Source: Rhinopithecus roxellana (Eukaryota; Chordata; Mammalia; Primates; Cercopithecidae). From it: DNA of 64,000 nt. The stretch is from positions 104,321,858-104,385,857 of the forward strand of contig NC_044553.1 of assembly GCF_007565055.1 (NCBI RefSeq), read 5' to 3'. The position numbers and the translations under genes were made by a program. The notes below the pieces were generated by a model that saw nothing but the letters and a program-made list of their open reading frames with translations, did not search any database and was not told the origin of the DNA. Of the stretch, positions 59,985 through 64,000 are shown one piece after another. Each line of letters begins with the position of its first letter. The stretch's first letter is position 1.

Positions 59985-60500
59985 CAGTAGTAAACTATGT
60001 CCCACTGCTTATTTTTGTAAATGAAGATTGTTTGGAGGTTGGGCACAGTGGCTCATGCCTGTAGCACTTTAGGAGGCTGAAGTGGGCAGATTGCAAGGTC
60101 AAGAGTTCGAGATCAGCCTGGCCAATATGGTGAAACCCTGTCTCTATTAAAAATACAAAAATTAGCTGGGTGTGGTGGTAGGCATCTGTAGTCCCAGCTA
60201 CTCGGGAGGCTGAAGTTGGTGAATTGCTTGGACCCAGGAGACGGAGGTTGCAGTGAGCCAAGATCACACCACTGCACTCCAGCCTGGTGACAGAGTGAGA
60301 CTCCATCTCAAAAACAAAACAAAACAAAAAAAAACTTCTTGGAACACAGCCATGCCCATTTGTTTACAAATTGTCTATAGCTGTTTTGTGCTACAACGGT
60401 AAAGTTGGGTAGTTGTGACAAAGACTGTATGGTCCACAAAGCCTAAAATAATTACTATTGGACCTTTTATAGGAAGTTCACCAACCTCTGTTCTATAGAA
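59985..60500 (+). repeat. hAT-type DNA transposon remnant split by an Alu
   Basis: The left part ('tagtaaactatgtcccactg') and right part ('ggaacacagccatgcccatt' to 'ggaagttcaccaacctctg') form one hAT-like element interrupted by the Alu at 60036-60330. Confidence 0.75.
60036..60330 (+). mobile_element. Alu element nested in a hAT remnant
   Basis: Sense Alu from 'ggttgggcacagtggctcat' to an AAAC-rich tail. A small internal deletion removes part of the 'taatcccagca' segment. The edges carry similar 'ttgttTgga/cttcttgga' sequence, suggesting a decayed duplication. Confidence 0.93.
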
Positions 60501-61024
60501 TAGGCCTTTTTGGGAGGGGGACCAAAGAGCAACACTTCTCTGCTGGCCAGGTTGTGTACTGTGCAACTTAAGGGAAAACAATTCAGAGTCTGATGTCAAT
60601 GGACTTGTACGACGCAGCAGCCCTGTGCAGAAAGGATAAGAAGAGTGACTTATGAAGACAGGTGAGATCTACTAGAAAGCTTCCTGGAAAATCTTTCTAG
60701 TGTCTTAAATGATCTTATTAAATATACCAACTCCAAGTATTGTGTACCTAAAGCTCATCTGAATAAAGTATTGGTGACTTCATAATGTATAGGATAGCCT
60801 CTGACTTTACAATGAGGCATTGTACCGGACCTACCAAGATGAAAATGACAACTGGGAAATCAATAACAGCAGCTGTCATTTATTGAGCATCACTACCACT
60901 GGAGTGGCAGTACTAAAGTCAGTTCTTAAAATTTACACTGGGCTTGGGCAAACATAGGAAGTGATGTTTTTCTGTGCATGATGTGACTATGGACATCATT
61001 AGAAGCATGAGCTGGTGTACCTAC

Positions 61025-61092
61025 TTCCACTTTCCCATCTTCAGTATCAGAGTCTTTGTCCACCTCGTCATCGCCGTCATCTTCAACATCCT
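61025..61092 (-). CDS. AGBL1: AGBL1-like carboxypeptidase, internal exon (acidic linker)
   Basis: 68 bp, with acceptor CGTCCAG before AGGATG and donor GTGGAA|GTAGGT. Two leading bases complete a Glu codon from exon 62011-62176. The peptide EDVEDDGDDEVDKDSDTED is strongly acidic. Alternative splice sites two bases away would give stops, which fixes the boundaries. Acidic linkers after the helical repeats are typical of AGTPBP1 and its paralogue. Confidence 0.88.
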
Positions 61093-62010
61093 CTGGACGG
61101 GGAAAAAGAGGTGAAATAAGTGAGGTCTCCCCTTTGCCTGGGATTTAAAATTTAGATGTTCACCACACAGTGGTTCTTTCTTCTTCCTCTCTCAAATAAG
61201 GGGCCCAATATTAATTGCACAATATTCCACCACACACGAATGCTTATTAGTCAGTACAAATGGTGTGCACGTAGGTATGTTGGGGCACTAAGTCATAAAG
61301 TTTAAACAGTTATCCCACATTGAATGCAAAATAAGTGCAGAAAAAATGACACATGAATACCATTCTGGATTCTCCCATGAAAGTCAGAGGTATTTATGCA
61401 ACTAGCATAGCCAAAGTTTAGAGATCACACACGTACAAAATGTGTTATAACCTAAACATCACCTTGATTGAGCCCCTAATTTTTTGATTGAGAAAGTTAT
61501 TTAAAACAAAATCCATAGTGGCAAAATTACGCCTATAGAAAATCTGTTCTTACTAGGATCTTTTGACAGGAAGATCTTCCTAGAGATTAAATAATAATAC
61601 TTTCAAATATTCCAATATGTCTAGCCTGCAGTTGTAAATAACAAGAGTTTTATTTTAATTTCATCCTCAGGGCAAACTAATTCCACAATCGGTCAGTATG
61701 CTGCAGAGATTCGATCATGGGATTCTGAATAGACTTTTTTTTTATTAGCTGAGATTACTGTACAGGCATTTGATAGCTACTAGGCAAAGCAGAAACAGTT
61801 AATAATGAAGAACAAAATAAGTGAGTTTGGTATTTTCTCACCCTGTTTATGAAAATCAAAACTGCTTTTTCATATATGTCTCTAATTAGCTTAATAGACA
61901 ATTATGGTTGACCTATGAAACAACTAATTCTATTTTCATACACTTTCCTGGGAGACATTGTCAAAATGCAAAAATTCATCTTAAACGTCATAGTTACCCA
62001 CTTATTTTAC
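61093..62010. other. Intron, nothing recognised
   Basis: AT-rich, with no repeat or gene that I can identify. Confidence 0.6.
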
Positions 62011-62176
62011 CTTCAGGTAGGTCACATGGAAGTTCAGTGGCGATGCGCCCAGGGACCGGGAAGGCATAGGCACTGCTGGCTGTGACCAAGGGAAGTGGAC
62101 TCTTAGGGTAGCACTGCCTCAGGATCTGAAGCACCACAGAGATGACGGGTTCCATGCTCTTGTCATCCAGGCAGTT
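62011..62176 (-). CDS. AGBL1: AGBL1-like carboxypeptidase, most 5' visible exon (helical repeat region)
   Basis: 166 bp, phase 0 at its start, with acceptor TTTGCTCAG before AACTGCCTGG and donor CCTGAAG|GTAAAA. The peptide contains NCLDDKSMEPVISVV, then LQILRQCYPKSPLPLVTASS and AYAFPVPGRIATELPCDLPE. The L-x-L-R-Q-C-Y-P and P-V-P-G-R blocks are shared by AGTPBP1 and AGBL1 at the end of their N-terminal armadillo-like region. Earlier exons were not found in the remaining 1.8 kb. Confidence 0.9.
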
Positions 62177-62222
62177 CTGAGCAAAGGGAAGATTATATCA
62201 GACGCCAGCATCTGGGCACAGT

Positions 62223-62298
62223 CACCTAGCTGTAACACAGCTAATAGCACTCTCCTAGCTGTAACACAGCACGGCCTCCTAGCTGTATTTCAGCTAAT
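62223..62298 (+). repeat. Local triplication of 'cctagctgta...' near a splice acceptor
   Basis: 'cctagctgtaacacagc' starts at 62225 and 62254, and a shorter related copy starts at 62278. It lies 47-122 bases upstream of the acceptor of exon 62011-62176. On the gene strand each full copy gives a TTACAG, a possible decoy acceptor. Confidence 0.8.
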
Positions 62299-63241
62299 GA
62301 ATTATACACATGGACAGACCGTAAACAGCCTTAATGTAGAATGTCAAATTTGAACATTCCAACATAGAATTTTGTCTAATGTAGAATCTGTACTTTTCTG
62401 TCTCTTGCTCATTTCATACATCATTGCAATGAATTCAGTCTGAATATAGACTTAAAATTCATTCAAGGGATGCTGCGCCTAAGGCAAGACATTGCTCAGG
62501 ATAGCTGGGGGAAGAGGAGGCTGGTGTCTTTTCTCAGCCACCCATGTGTCACTGTGAATTATTGCCTACGTTAGGGAATGAGCAGCTGAATTGATGGAAG
62601 TCTTGCTTTTCTCTTTCAGCTTTCTTCTGCAGAGAAAAACATTTTTTATAAGAGATAAAATATGAAATCAAAGGGAACGACTAAGTGAATCCCAAGTACC
62701 TAAATTAAATTACATGTCTCTTCTCAAAGCCTACAGTGTTGATCCCTCTTGGTACCTTCCCAAATCAGAGAAAAATTGGGTTTGCAGATGTAACATTTTG
62801 ATACTGATGGAACATGACAAGACCCTTCTTTTCAGACACTGTGAAAAATGTAAGAACAAGTTCACTAAATTGAGAGACAGAGAGTTGAGTATAGTTCAGT
62901 ATCTCTTTGGCAAAAACACAACCATTTTCTTCAGTATCTTTGTAAATGTTTTGTCTACTGACTTGGTACAGGAAGATGACTTGTGGGGTCCTCCATTTTG
63001 CTATTCCTAAGGGGTACAGCAAGCTCTGAGGCCAATGAGTCACAGAAGTGGAGATGGTGGATGCCAGGTACCCACCACAGGGCAGTGTGAATGTCTGTGG
63101 TGCTGCTGAACTATGGCATATCCAGACTCAACATTACAGGTACTTCCATGTGAAAGAACATGGAGGACAAAAAAGTAATAAAAATGTATCCATGAATTTA
63201 AGCTACCCAAATGACTCCAAAATATAAGTAAGCCAACTTTC

Positions 63242-63625
<384 letters not shown>

Positions 63626-64000
63626 TGAATCAACAGCCTCAGAATACACAGCAGGAAATACTCTTGGTGGAAAATGAATTAGTTTTGGCTAATTCATTAT
63701 GGAGGCTAATGAACAGTTGAAGCTATTTCACCCGTTGGTCTGATCAAATGGTCTCAAGTGTTTCATGAAAAGTATTAGGAATGGGAAGAAAATAAAACAA
63801 AGTCTGAAGGAGGAAGCGACAAGGTGAAAGAGATGACTTATCAGATACAATGTTCTAAGTTCCAACCTTGGTAGAGATAAAGCCAGCCCAAGCCAGGGAA
63901 TTCAGTCAAAAAAGCCAACATTTTGGAACACAGTTATGCTTGTGATGGTCTTTGATGATAAAAGATAATCGTGTCTTTTTTTTTTTTTTTTTTTTGGTGG

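Larger units (their letters stand above)
56265..61024. other. Intron with L2, hAT-like elements and an Alu
   Basis: Contains an L2-like piece at 56640-56945, an A-rich tract at 56941-56992, an hAT-like remnant at 57945-58085, a MER5A-like element at 59768-59970, and a second hAT-like element split by an Alu at 59985-60500. The stretches 57000-57940 and 58090-59760 have short open frames but no recognisable gene. Confidence 0.6.

Noticed and set aside
63977..63995. T run at the window end as the start of another Alu
   Set aside because: Too little sequence follows to tell an Alu tail from a simple T tract.

Overview
This is nuclear DNA from a primate, most likely a catarrhine (Old World monkey or ape). 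It holds many Alu copies with target-site duplications, L1 fragments, a THE1/MST-type LTR, old MIR/L2/hAT/Tigger debris, and vertebrate-style exons bounded by GT-AG. I cannot fix the species. There is no bacterial content, rRNA, CRISPR array or obvious tRNA gene.

Host gene. Ten coding exons on the minus strand (62176 down to 16591) join in phase to about 546 codons of a cytosolic carboxypeptidase of the AGTPBP1/Nna1 group. The best match by recall is AGBL1 (CCP4), a tubulin-tail deglutamylase-type enzyme. The exons run from an N-terminal helical-repeat segment and an acidic linker, through a large poorly conserved exon, into the carboxypeptidase N-domain and the first part of the M14 catalytic domain. 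The zinc-binding exons and the true 5' exons were not seen. All internal exons are open and all junctions canonical, so the gene looks functional here.

Provirus. The intron between the last two visible exons carries a nearly complete endogenous gammaretrovirus-like provirus (18001-25573, plus strand, antisense to the gene). Its LTRs are 489 and 499 bp, flanked by a C-run target duplication, with a primer site complementary to tRNA-Phe. This fits the HERV-F group, probably HERV-Fc-like. Gag, reverse transcriptase, RNase H and integrase are largely open. They are broken by one frameshift in matrix, an altered and frameshifted protease, and one homopolymer frameshift in pol. Most of env is gone: its 5' end runs into four near-identical 112-bp tandem copies, followed by a transmembrane remnant with stops. 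The LTRs differ by only three substitutions and two indels, so the insertion is young although the coding region is already damaged.

Rest of the window. 1-16590: old L1 pieces, Alus, MIR/L2, simple repeats and an 18-unit 20/21-bp minisatellite (15360-15737). 25574-39289: old repeats, an L1 3' end, a THE1/MST-type LTR and Alus. 39435-64000: introns with MIR, Alu, Tigger-like and hAT-like elements. None of the other open frames gave convincing evidence of a gene.
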